Part shown: piece by piece, positions 16,804 through 24,771 of the stretch | Position numbering within the stretch: the first letter of the stretch is position 1 | Layout: every line of letters begins with the position of its first letter | Source of the DNA: DASXRU01 sp034665305 | GTDB taxonomy: Bacteria; Acidobacteriota; Blastocatellia; Pyrinomonadales; Pyrinomonadaceae | NCBI GenBank assembly: GCA_034665305.1 | Contig: JAXDFZ010000024.1 | Coordinates: forward strand, 1-64,000 | Direction: 5' to 3' | DNA length: 64,000 bases | The notes under the pieces: model-generated | The model's database searches: none | Seen by the model: only the letters and a program-made list of their open reading frames with translations | What the model was told of the DNA's origin: nothing | Made by a program: the position numbers and the translations under genes

Positions 16804-16825
16804 GGACAGACATTTCTGTCTGTCC
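16804..16825. repeat. REP-like palindrome (GGACAGAC type)
   Basis: GGACAGAC and GTCTGTCC form an 8-bp inverted repeat with a 6-base loop, preceded by GTA. It is the same layout as the two palindromes at 39651-39725, which read GGACAGGC and GCCTGTCC. It lies between the TPR gene and the AAA ATPase gene. Confidence 0.7.
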
Positions 16826-16855
16826 AATTCCGACCGAACACTCGAGGTTCACTTC

Positions 16856-18199
16856 ATGAGCCAGACAATTATCCTAACCAGAGCCGAAGTTGAAGTCATG
16901 GGCCCACCGATGCCGGAGGAACTCGCTGATACCGGTGTGGGCGCCGCGTTTCTGAGCGACCTCGCGCTAAAACACGTGGCCATGCTGGCAGAGCCGACTA
17001 CCGAAACTGTTGCGGAGCGGCTGCGCCTGCCGCGTACGTTGACAGAAGAAATTCTGCAGGGGCTTTACCGCGAAAAGCTGATCGAGGTGCGGCTACAGAC
17101 CGCGCTTGGCTCAACCAGATATTCGATGTTGGACCATGGTTGGGACCGCGTCGCGCGTTTGGTTTCGCTGTGCGGTTACACCGGTGCGGCCCCGGTATCG
17201 TTGAGTGACTACACGCACATGATGCGTTTGCAGTCGATACCTTCCGAACCGGCATCATTGGAGACCGTACGTGCGGCGTTTAGCGATCTGATCCTGCCGG
17301 AATCTCTCCTGCAGACACTCGGTTGTGTGATCAACTCGCGGCGCTCATTGTTTTTGACTGGCTTGCCGGGCACCGGAAAGACTGCGGTTGCCGAACGCAT
17401 CAATGCGGCCTTGCCGGGAGCGATCTGGATTCCTTATGCGGTTGAAATCGATGGCCAGATAATCCGCGTCTTCGATTCACACTGCCACCGCGCTCTTCCC
17501 GAAGATGAAACGCCGGCTGACTACGATCGCCGCTGGGTCCTGATTGCGCGACCGCTGGTGATCGTGGGCGGCGAACTGACGTTGGAGAATACCGACCTGA
17601 CGTGGAGTGAAGCAGCACGATTCTATGAAGCACCGTTTCAGATGAAGTCGAACGGCGGGACATTGGTGATTGACGACTTTGGCCGGCAACGAGTAACACC
17701 GCAACATCTGCTGAATCGTTGGATCGTTCCACTTGAACGGCGCGTCGATTATCTCGCGTTGCACACTGGCAAGAAGATCGAAGTACCGTTCGAGCAACTG
17801 GTGGTCTTCTCTACTAACCTCGATGAAAACGATCTGGCGGACCAGGCGTTTCTCCGGCGCATGGGCTATCGCGCTCGGGTTGAGCCACCTACGGCGGCTG
17901 CGTACTCGCAAATCTTTGCGCGGGCCGCCGGGGCTCGGAGCGTCGCATATGACAGCGCCGCGCTCGATTACGTTCTGCATAAGTACGTTGCCGAGCAGAG
18001 ACAGATGAAGGGATGTGAGCCGCGTGACCTGCTGGATCGCATCACCGACATCTGCATGTTCGAGGGCCAGCCGTTACATCTGACTCCGCAATTAATCGAT
18101 GTGGCCTGGAAGAATTACTTTGGCGCGTCGCACAAGTTTTTGGCGAGCGATAATTACCGAGAACCTGCGCCCGCGCTTGCCGAGCCGCTCGAGCTCTGA
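16856..18199 (+). CDS. AAA+ ATPase associated with the tad locus
   Basis: The 447-residue cytoplasmic protein has an N-terminal winged-helix-like region (about 35-98) with two helices and RYSMLDHGWDR. A AAA+ core follows with Walker A GLPGTGKT at 169-176, Walker B LVIDDFGR near 271-277 and a sensor segment VVFSTNLDENDLAD. A helical lid completes it. Walker B reads DD rather than the usual DE, so hydrolysis may be slow or controlled differently. I do not recognise a named family. It lies in the tad direction 57 bases after the TPR gene and may be a regulator or remodelling factor for the pilus, but nothing in the sequence proves that. Confidence 0.75.
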   Translation: MSQTIILTRAEVEVMGPPMPEELADTGVGAAFLSDLALKHVAMLAEPTTETVAERLRLPRTLTEEILQGLYREKLIEVRLQTALGSTRYSMLDHGWDRVARLVSLCGYTGAAPVSLSDYTHMMRLQSIPSEPASLETVRAAFSDLILPESLLQTLGCVINSRRSLFLTGLPGTGKTAVAERINAALPGAIWIPYAVEIDGQIIRVFDSHCHRALPEDETPADYDRRWVLIARPLVIVGGELTLENTDLTWSEAARFYEAPFQMKSNGGTLVIDDFGRQRVTPQHLLNRWIVPLERRVDYLALHTGKKIEVPFEQLVVFSTNLDENDLADQAFLRRMGYRARVEPPTAAAYSQIFARAAGARSVAYDSAALDYVLHKYVAEQRQMKGCEPRDLLDRITDICMFEGQPLHLTPQLIDVAWKNYFGASHKFLASDNYREPAPALAEPLEL

Positions 18200-18228
18200 T
18201 TCTGTTTGTAGCTGCGAAAGGGCACGAC

Positions 18229-19266
18229 GTGAACCGAAGATCATCGACCAACCTAACTCGAGTGCGCTGGACTTTCTTCCTGATGGCCGTGTGCGCTTTG
18301 CTGGCACTCGCAGTTGAAACGAGTGCGCGCCCGCGCAAGCGTTCTTCGAATATCAGACGATCCCATTCCGCGGATACGAAAGACGCACCGGCCAAGCCAA
18401 GCGATGGAGTTTCCTCATCAAATCCCACGCCACGTTTGAAGCTGATCGATAACACTTTTATCGCGGTTGACGAGGCATGGGAAAGCCCGCAGGGAATCTG
18501 GTATCGAAAGGACGGCGTGACCTCGCTGGTTGAGCGCGCGAAGGTCAAAGGAATTGAGCAGGGCGCCGTTGAGAATTCCGCGATTGATAATACGGCAGGC
18601 CCAGCTCCCGGCATGGATGCTGCAGTCGCTCAGTCGACGACTGAACCAGTTTGGATTTACTTGCATGGCGGCGCGCGAGTTGAAGCCGATGAAGTTACTG
18701 AATCGTCGGCGGGCGCCTGGTTGCGCCGGGGCAGTTTGTCGGTCTTCATCGATCGCTCGCGCATCGAAAGGATTGAGCGGGAAGCGATTGCCAATTCCGC
18801 CGAGCCTAAATCGGTGCGAGGCTGGAGTACGGGAAGTGCCGGCATTAACGCTCTCATCAAACAGAATGGCGCGCGTTACGGCGTTGACCCCTATCTCATT
18901 TTTTTGGTGATGGAAGAGGAATCTCACTTTAATCCCCGTGTGGTTTCGCCAAAAGGAGCGCGCGGGTTGATGCAGCTGATGCCGGGAACAGGCGCGCGGT
19001 TTGGCGTGCGTAATCCCTTCAACCCGGGTGAGAACATCAGCGGCGGCGTTCGCTACCTGAAGCAACTCCTGCAGACTTACAACGGTCGAGTTGATCTGGT
19101 GCTGGCCAGCTACAACGCAGGCGAGGGCGCCGTGGCCAAATGGGGCCATCGGGTCCCGCCTTACCGCGAGACACGAAATTACGTAAAGCGCATCGGTGGC
19201 CGCTATCGCCGAAATGAAATTGCCCAAACCGCCGTGCGACCAGATCGTCAATCGGGAACCAACTAG
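18229..19266 (+). CDS. Lytic transglycosylase with duplicated N-terminal module
   Basis: This 345-residue exported protein has a GTG start, a signal anchor at about 14-32 and two related modules of about 40 residues. One contains ESPQGIWYRKDGVTSLVERA and the other SSAGAWLRRGSLSVFIDRSR. A C-terminal SLT domain follows (about 205-325) with the catalytic Glu in EEESHFNP, then GARGLMQLMPGTG and ASYNAGEGAV. It would cut peptidoglycan glycan strands to make 1,6-anhydro ends. Placed at the end of a pilus operon, it could open the wall for the pilus; that is inference. It starts 29 bases after the ATPase gene. Confidence 0.9.
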   Translation: MNRRSSTNLTRVRWTFFLMAVCALLALAVETSARPRKRSSNIRRSHSADTKDAPAKPSDGVSSSNPTPRLKLIDNTFIAVDEAWESPQGIWYRKDGVTSLVERAKVKGIEQGAVENSAIDNTAGPAPGMDAAVAQSTTEPVWIYLHGGARVEADEVTESSAGAWLRRGSLSVFIDRSRIERIEREAIANSAEPKSVRGWSTGSAGINALIKQNGARYGVDPYLIFLVMEEESHFNPRVVSPKGARGLMQLMPGTGARFGVRNPFNPGENISGGVRYLKQLLQTYNGRVDLVLASYNAGEGAVAKWGHRVPPYRETRNYVKRIGGRYRRNEIAQTAVRPDRQSGTN

Positions 19267-19268
19267 TC

Positions 19269-20006
19269 ATGCATAAACTCGCCGTCACTGTTCTCGCGTT
19301 AGCCTTGATGTCTGGAGCCGCAAGTGCGCAACAGGGCGCCGGCCAGCCGCTGACCAACGCGGCGGTCGTGAAACTGGTGCGCGCGGGGTTCAAGGAAAAA
19401 ACGGTCATAGCCATCATCCACTCGCGGGAGGGAAGGTTTGATCTGACGCCGGATCGCCTGATTGAGTTAAAGCGCAGCGGAGTCAGCGAACGGATCATCC
19501 TCGCTATGATTGGGCAGGACGACTCGGAATTTGGCGGCGATGACCTGGGGTTCGATGATTTCAAATCGAACCGGAGCGGTGGACCTTCACAGAAAAGATC
19601 GCAGAGCGGCGACAGTGGTGCGGATATCTTCGGCTCAAATGGTGGCTCGCGCAGCGAGACCGGTGGACGTGGAGAAAACGGTGCGAACGAAGGAAGCAGC
19701 GTGACGACGGGCAGCGCCTTGGTACATATCTTGCGCCCACCGACTGAGCCAGGCGGGATGCCGAAGCTTGAGAAGACACCGACACTAACAAACGAATCAA
19801 TTATTCAAATGGTCGAGGCCGGATTCAGCGAAGGCACGATCATTCGCCGCATCGAGCAATCTCCTGCCGAGTTCAATTTGGCGTCGGCACAACTGAATGA
19901 GCTGCATAAGCGCCGCGTTTCCGCTCCCGTGATCGCAGCCATGAAAGCTGCGATGGGCGACGACTCAACCTCCTCCAAACCTGCGAACAACAATCCGGAG
20001 AAGTAA
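19269..20006 (+). CDS. Exported protein with two copies of a helical repeat
   Basis: The 245-residue protein has a signal peptide ending ASAQQ. Two copies of a roughly 55-residue helical module, at about 28-85 and 172-228, follow the pattern LTNxxxxxxVxAGFxExTII. They are separated by a Gly/Ser/Asn-rich linker. The modules look like a small helix-turn-helix-type protein-interaction domain seen in many acidobacterial exported proteins, but I cannot name a family. It begins two bases after the lytic transglycosylase stop, so the two are surely co-translated. Confidence 0.7.
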   Translation: MHKLAVTVLALALMSGAASAQQGAGQPLTNAAVVKLVRAGFKEKTVIAIIHSREGRFDLTPDRLIELKRSGVSERIILAMIGQDDSEFGGDDLGFDDFKSNRSGGPSQKRSQSGDSGADIFGSNGGSRSETGGRGENGANEGSSVTTGSALVHILRPPTEPGGMPKLEKTPTLTNESIIQMVEAGFSEGTIIRRIEQSPAEFNLASAQLNELHKRRVSAPVIAAMKAAMGDDSTSSKPANNNPEK

Positions 20007-20008
20007 AG

Positions 20009-21094
20009 GTGAAGAACGGCGATAGAAGTTTCGATCGGCGTTCTCGTGCCGCGATGCCGGGTCGGGCGATGGTTGTCGTTTTTAGCCTTTTCGTTTTCGT
20101 AGCAGGCTATGCCGCCAATGCGCAAAACAAATCGACGCAGACGCAATCTCCGGCGGCGGGCCAGGACGTCGATGAAGGCGAAGTTATTTCTTTTCGCACA
20201 ACCGAAGTGTTGCTGCCCGTTACGGTCCGTGATCGTAACGGCAAGCTCATGACGACCCTCACCCGAAGCGATTTCCATATCTTCGAAGATGGCAAAGAGC
20301 AGCCACTGAGCGATCTGGCGCTGCGTGAATCCCCGGTCGATGTAGTTTTGATGGTGGATGCTTCGTCCAGTGTCGCTCGCAACCTCGATGACTTTCGCCG
20401 CGCGGCCCTTGGCTTTGCAGAGAAGTTGTCACCGCAAGATCGGATCAGCCTTATCAAGTTTGATGACCGGATTGAATTGCTGCAGGACTGGACGCATAGT
20501 CGCCTGCAGTTGCGCCGTTCATTGGATCGCGTGACTCCCGGGATGTTCACGCGTTTCAACGACGCGCTCATGCTGGCTGCAAAGGAACAGTTCAAAGGAG
20601 CTTCCGTCAGGCATGCGGTGATCGTTCTGACCGATGGCATCGACAGCCAGCGCGGATATGCAAGTATCGCTGCCGCGTTGCGGTCACTGCTGGAAGCGCA
20701 GGCGATCGTTTACGTCGTCAGCAATACAGAAATTGAGCGGGCCAGCAAGTTGGCTGAACTTGATCGCTTGAGCCGGGAATCTCAATCGGTGCGGAACTTC
20801 AATGCGCTGCGGCTCGACGATCTTCGCGAGGGTTTGCGCGTACTGGATGAAAGTGAGAAGCAGTTGGAGCAACTGGCGATTGCGACGGGGGGCAGGCTCT
20901 ACAAGCCGCTGAGCTTCGACGCGCTTGATTCGACTTACGCGGAAGTGGCCGATGAACTTCGTCATCAGTACACGCTCTATTACAGTCCGATCGATAAGGC
21001 GCGTGACGGTCGGTTTCGCCGCGTCCGCGTAGAAACCGCAAGTTCAGAGCTGAAGGTTTCAACTCGAATCGGCTACTTCGCGCCGTCCCGATAG
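20009..21094 (+). CDS. Secreted VWA-domain protein (VWFA-related, acidobacterial type)
   Basis: The 361-residue protein has a GTG start, a signal anchor at about 20-38 and a beta-rich region (60-108) containing VTVRDRNGKLMTTL. A von Willebrand factor A domain follows with an intact metal-ion site DASSS at 117-121 and VIVLTDGID further on. The layout matches the VWFA-related proteins abundant in Acidobacteriota. It starts two bases after the preceding gene and closes the run of plus-strand genes that begins with the pilins. VWA domains bind protein ligands through the metal ion, so an adhesive or scaffolding role is reasonable. Confidence 0.85.
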   Translation: MKNGDRSFDRRSRAAMPGRAMVVVFSLFVFVAGYAANAQNKSTQTQSPAAGQDVDEGEVISFRTTEVLLPVTVRDRNGKLMTTLTRSDFHIFEDGKEQPLSDLALRESPVDVVLMVDASSSVARNLDDFRRAALGFAEKLSPQDRISLIKFDDRIELLQDWTHSRLQLRRSLDRVTPGMFTRFNDALMLAAKEQFKGASVRHAVIVLTDGIDSQRGYASIAAALRSLLEAQAIVYVVSNTEIERASKLAELDRLSRESQSVRNFNALRLDDLREGLRVLDESEKQLEQLAIATGGRLYKPLSFDALDSTYAEVADELRHQYTLYYSPIDKARDGRFRRVRVETASSELKVSTRIGYFAPSR

Positions 21095-21425
21095 TCCGCG
21101 CTGGTCAAATCGCACACGTTCCGTTGGGCGGTGTCAGAATGGCCCGCGCCCCCTTGGATGCAGCGAATTCGTGACACTACGATACAACGGATAGCGCTGC
21201 GTCCCTACCCGAACTACCTCTAGTCACTAGCTAAACTCTTACAGCACTTCACTTGACGCAATCTTATCGCGGCTGGCACGGTCGTTGCCGTTGTAATCGT
21301 GCTCGTTTCTCCTCGCAGGGTCATGCGAAGTTCAATTTGAACAATTCAGCAAGGCACATGCGGGCTGGAACTTTGTTCGTTTATCGCTAACAGTAATTAT
21401 TCAAAAACCGGAGAAGAAAAAACGG
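21095..21425. other. Long leader/promoter region of the radical SAM gene
   Basis: These 331 bases contain no ORF of coding character. They hold the sigma-54 promoter listed separately and a roughly 125-base leader before the radical SAM ORF. GGAG is placed about 12 bases before the ATG. Confidence 0.6.
21273..21288 (+). promoter_or_regulatory. Near-consensus sigma-54 promoter
   Basis: CTGGCACG, four bases, TTGC matches the YTGGCACG-N4-TTGC consensus at every defined position with exact spacing. The invariant GG is at 21275-21276 and the GC at 21287-21288. Transcription would start near 21300, 125 bases before the radical SAM start codon. It is in a non-coding region and points the right way. 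Confidence 0.7.
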
Positions 21426-23465
21426 ATGCGACCTGTAAAACATTTTGAAAAAGGCTTGGCGCTGGTAGCCGGCGGCATTTTCAACACGATTCAGACCGTC
21501 AACAAGTACAAGCCCAACCCCTCGTTCACGCCGAAGTGGTCGGACAAACCCCTCTTGAAATCATGGCAGAAAACAAAACCGACGCTGGGCTTCCCGCGCA
21601 CCACGGATTCGCTATGCCCGCAGTGCGTAATACAGGCACGCGAGGACATTGTCTCCGGCAAGAAAGAAGTCAGCATGCTTATCAATGAGCATGTCGGGGA
21701 GATCAAGGCCCAGATAATCGAACGTGATGGCGAAATCTGGATGACCAAGGATTGTCCGGTGCACGGCCACATCGAAGACATGATGGCGGTGGACTCAAAG
21801 TTTCTGGCGCACATCGAAAAGATGTTTCCCGGTCGCGACATCCAGGCGCATAACGACGAGAAGTTGCACAATCACGGGACCAGCACCATCAAGTATGGCC
21901 GTGGTTCAGTTCTTACAGTCGACCTTACCAATCGTTGCAACATGATGTGCGACCCGTGCTTCATGGATGCCAATCAGGTCGGCTTCGTGCACGAGCTGAG
22001 CATGGAAGATGTGCAGGAAATCCTGGACAACGCCATCTCGATCAAGCCGCGCCGCCAAATGTCGGTGCAGTTTTCGGGTGGTGAGCCCACGATTTCGCCT
22101 TACTTCCTGGAAGCGATTCGGTACTCGCGCAAGGTCGGCTATAACAGCGTGCAGTGCGCTACCAACGGGATTGAGTTTGCCAAGAGTAAGGAATTCTGCA
22201 AAGAAGCCGCCGAAGCCGGATTGCGTTATGCCTACCTGCAGTTCGACGGTATCGGCAACGATGCCAATAGCCATCGCCAGGTCGGCAACCTTTTTGATGT
22301 GAAGCTCCGCGCGATTAACAATCTGCACGAAGCCGGCGTCGAAATCGTTTTGGTTACGACATTGGTTAACGGCATTAACAACGACCAGGTCGGCTCGATC
22401 ATCCGGTTCGCGCTGGATAATCCCAAGAAGATTGCCTTCCTTTCGTTCCAGCCCGTTTCATTCACCGGGCGCGACGAAGAGATTACCCCTGAACGCCGCC
22501 TGCAACAGCGCTACACGCTGTCGCATCTGGCGCATGACGTGAAGGACCAGGTCGGCATTACTGAACCAACGCGAGACTGGTTTCCACTTTCGCTGATGGG
22601 CGCTTTCGCCGACTTTGCGGATCTGGTCCACGGCCCGCAAGCCGAGTGGGGCCAGGTTTCGTGTGGTTGCCACCCGAACTGTGGCGTCGGTACCGCCGTC
22701 ATGATTGACAAGGAAACGAAAGAGATGCGTCCGGTGCCGGAGTTTCTGAACATTCCGGGTCTGGTGAAGGACATGCAGAAGATCACGGACGCCGCCCGTG
22801 GCAAATGGATGTCCAACCTGATGATGGGTCTGACTTTGCTGAAGCACTACAATCCGTACAAGTCGCCGTCGCAGTTCACGCTCTCTGAGTTATTCAAGAA
22901 GTTCGACAAGTCATTCGGTCTGACCGGCAAGGATTACGGCAAGGTCGATGGCAAGCGGACCAAGACGGACATCGAAAAGCGCCGGGCCGATCGTTGGAAC
23001 TTCCTGTTCATCGCCGGGATGTGGTTCCAGGATCTGTTTAACTATGACTTCCGGCGCACGGAGATGTGCATCATCCCGTACGGCACGCAGGAAGGCGAGA
23101 TTTCCTTCTGCGCGTATAACACCGGCATCGGCTGGCGGAACATCATCGAAAACATGCACCAAAACGCGACCGTTGCGAAGTGGTATAAGGAGCATGGCCG
23201 TCATGAAGTCTTCGCAGGTGGTAAAGACGTTGGGATGAATGAGACAGAGCATAGCCTGATCCTGAATGATGTGGATCTGGCGCGTCCCAACAAGCCACAG
23301 ATGGAGGGACCGAAGACTGCGCATGAAGAGGCTGTCATGATGCGCAAGCTTTATTCGGAAATGGTCCTCAAGCAACAGGAAATCAAGACAGACAAGGCGG
23401 CTGACAAGCCAGTACAGATTCAGAGCCTGAGCCGCAACAAACCGGCGGCGACGGTATCGGTCTAA
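21426..23465 (+). CDS. Radical SAM protein of the tetraether/membrane-spanning lipid synthase type
   Basis: This 679-residue protein starts with a zinc-ribbon-like domain (CPQC at 64-67, then DCPVHG with Cys110). The radical SAM core has CxxxCxxC at 171-178 within TNRCNMMCDPCF and GGEP at 218-221. Extra cysteines appear in VSCGCHPNCGVG (413, 415, 419) and at 548 and 562. This order matches the MJ0619-like family, which includes archaeal tetraether synthase Tes and bacterial enzymes proposed to join fatty-acyl tails. Many Acidobacteriota make membrane-spanning iso-diabolic acid, so that role is plausible. It is monocistronic, between a sigma-54 promoter and a terminator. The family is firm; the substrate is inferred. 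Confidence 0.8.
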   Translation: MRPVKHFEKGLALVAGGIFNTIQTVNKYKPNPSFTPKWSDKPLLKSWQKTKPTLGFPRTTDSLCPQCVIQAREDIVSGKKEVSMLINEHVGEIKAQIIERDGEIWMTKDCPVHGHIEDMMAVDSKFLAHIEKMFPGRDIQAHNDEKLHNHGTSTIKYGRGSVLTVDLTNRCNMMCDPCFMDANQVGFVHELSMEDVQEILDNAISIKPRRQMSVQFSGGEPTISPYFLEAIRYSRKVGYNSVQCATNGIEFAKSKEFCKEAAEAGLRYAYLQFDGIGNDANSHRQVGNLFDVKLRAINNLHEAGVEIVLVTTLVNGINNDQVGSIIRFALDNPKKIAFLSFQPVSFTGRDEEITPERRLQQRYTLSHLAHDVKDQVGITEPTRDWFPLSLMGAFADFADLVHGPQAEWGQVSCGCHPNCGVGTAVMIDKETKEMRPVPEFLNIPGLVKDMQKITDAARGKWMSNLMMGLTLLKHYNPYKSPSQFTLSELFKKFDKSFGLTGKDYGKVDGKRTKTDIEKRRADRWNFLFIAGMWFQDLFNYDFRRTEMCIIPYGTQEGEISFCAYNTGIGWRNIIENMHQNATVAKWYKEHGRHEVFAGGKDVGMNETEHSLILNDVDLARPNKPQMEGPKTAHEEAVMMRKLYSEMVLKQQEIKTDKAADKPVQIQSLSRNKPAATVSV

Positions 23466-23487
23466 AAACACCGTTGGTATTAAGTGA

Positions 23488-23523
23488 AAACCCCGCGAAC
23501 AGGCCCAGGCCGTCGCGGGGTTT
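23488..23523 (+). terminator. Terminator after the radical SAM gene
   Basis: An 11-bp perfect stem AAACCCCGCGA (23488-23498) with TCGCGGGGTTT (23513-23523) encloses a 14-base loop. The T-run is short, but the strength of the stem and its position 25 bases after the stop support termination. Confidence 0.75.
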
Positions 23524-23533
23524 CCATGTGCGC

Positions 23534-23563
23534 TTGACCGCAACGGTTCAAGACGTGTTAAAT
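23534..23563 (+). promoter_or_regulatory. Promoter of rpsU
   Basis: TTGACC (23534-23539), 18 bases, TTAAAT (23558-23563) lies between the terminator of the radical SAM gene and rpsU. It would start transcription about 50 bases before the rpsU ATG. Confidence 0.5.
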
Positions 23564-23619
23564 AGGCAGTTCTGAAACCGGGCCAGAGTGATTTGAATTA
23601 ACTTGAAGTGGAGAATTGA

Positions 23620-23823
23620 ATGGCGATAGTTAACGTTAATCAGGGCGAATCAATCGAGAGCGCTTTGCGGCGTTTTAAGCGCAGGGTAATGACTGAAGAG
23701 ATTATCAAAGACGCAAAGCGTCACGCTTTCTTTATGCCGCCGGGCCAGAAGGCAAAGCTGAAATCCGCTTTGGCTCGTAAACGCAATAAGAAGAAGGGCC
23801 GCCCGCGACCGCCGCGCGACTAA
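23620..23823 (+). CDS. rpsU: 30S ribosomal protein bS21
   Basis: The 67-residue basic protein has the bS21 pattern: an N-terminal strand MAIVNVNQGE, then SIESALRRFKRRV, a helix EEIIKDAKRHAFFMPPGQK and a Lys/Arg-rich tail. bS21 sits near the anti-Shine-Dalgarno end of 16S rRNA and helps initiation. Length and motifs are normal. Confidence 0.93.
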   Translation: MAIVNVNQGESIESALRRFKRRVMTEEIIKDAKRHAFFMPPGQKAKLKSALARKRNKKKGRPRPPRD

Positions 23824-23982
23824 TTTTACCAAGGGGTCTTCTACGCAACTCCTGACACAGCCTCGGATTCCTACCCAGCGCCTTTACTTCCGGAACAACC
23901 CTGGAAACTCCCGCGCGCTCAACAGGCGCGACGAGTTGGGCGCCCCAGTGTGGCAGTAGGGATTCGCTCTTTCGTTGGAATC

Positions 23983-24750
23983 ATGACACGGATTCTTCTA
24001 ACAAATGATGACGGCATTCACTCGGATGGCCTCATCAAATTGGAAAGCGCCTTAAGCGAAGTAGGCGACGTGTACGTGATTGCGCCGGCGGCGGAGATGA
24101 GCGGTGCTTCCCATAGCTTAACGCTGGCACGTCCGCTCCGAATTCGGCAAATAGATGAACGGCATTGGACTGTTGACGGCACGCCGACGGATTGTGTGAC
24201 GCTGGCGCTGCATAAGATCTTGCCGGAGGAAGAACGTCCCCACCTCTGCGTTTCGGGAATTAATCATGGGGGCAACCTGGGCGACGATGCGACCTACTCC
24301 GGGACGGTAGCCGGTGCCTTGGAAGCGACCATCCTGGGTGTTCCCGGAATCGCTCTGAGTTTAGTGGCTCGCGAGCAATTTGATTTTACTGAGGCGGCCC
24401 GCTTTGCCATTGTGGCGGCACGCCAGGTTCTAAACGCCGGTCTGCCCGATGGCACATTGCTGAACATCAACATTCCGCAAGGCGAAATCAAGGGAGTGCG
24501 TATCACGCGTCAGGGCATAAAGAACGCCCGGCCGGTGATTACAGAACACATTGATCCCCGCGGTAAGCCATATTTTTGGATTGGCGAGGAATACTTTCGC
24601 TCGAATGCCGAGGACGGCACCGACTATCGAGCTATCGAGCTCGGCTATGTTTCTGTCACACCATTGAAGAGCGACATGACGGACCACGGCGCGCTAACGC
24701 AACTGGATTCGTGGACTGAGTTAGCGACGCTCGCAGTTTTGAATTCTTAA
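23983..24750 (+). CDS. surE: 5'/3'-nucleotidase SurE
   Basis: This 255-residue metal-dependent phosphatase begins MTRILLTNDDG, with the metal ligands Asp9 and Asp10 right at the start. APAAEMSGASHSLT and VSGINHGGNLGDD supply the Ser and Asn ligands. The ATG at 23983 was chosen over an upstream GTG because SurE proteins start immediately before the NDDG strand. It dephosphorylates nucleoside monophosphates. pcm follows 21 bases later, the surE-pcm pairing known from many bacteria as a stress and repair module. Confidence 0.95.
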   Translation: MTRILLTNDDGIHSDGLIKLESALSEVGDVYVIAPAAEMSGASHSLTLARPLRIRQIDERHWTVDGTPTDCVTLALHKILPEEERPHLCVSGINHGGNLGDDATYSGTVAGALEATILGVPGIALSLVAREQFDFTEAARFAIVAARQVLNAGLPDGTLLNINIPQGEIKGVRITRQGIKNARPVITEHIDPRGKPYFWIGEEYFRSNAEDGTDYRAIELGYVSVTPLKSDMTDHGALTQLDSWTELATLAVLNS

Positions 24751-24771
24751 CGTCGATCAGCGAAGAAGCCT

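Noticed and set aside
18418..19251. 277-codon minus-strand frame opposite the lytic transglycosylase
   Set aside because: The plus-strand frame has clear SLT motifs; the antisense frame has no recognisable domain and arises from codon bias.
22911..23543. 210-codon minus-strand frame opposite the radical SAM gene
   Set aside because: Antisense shadow of the C-terminal half of the radical SAM protein; it also crosses the terminator.
24122..24140. TGGCACG in surE as a sigma-54 promoter
   Set aside because: There is no TTGC at the right distance and it lies inside a coding region.
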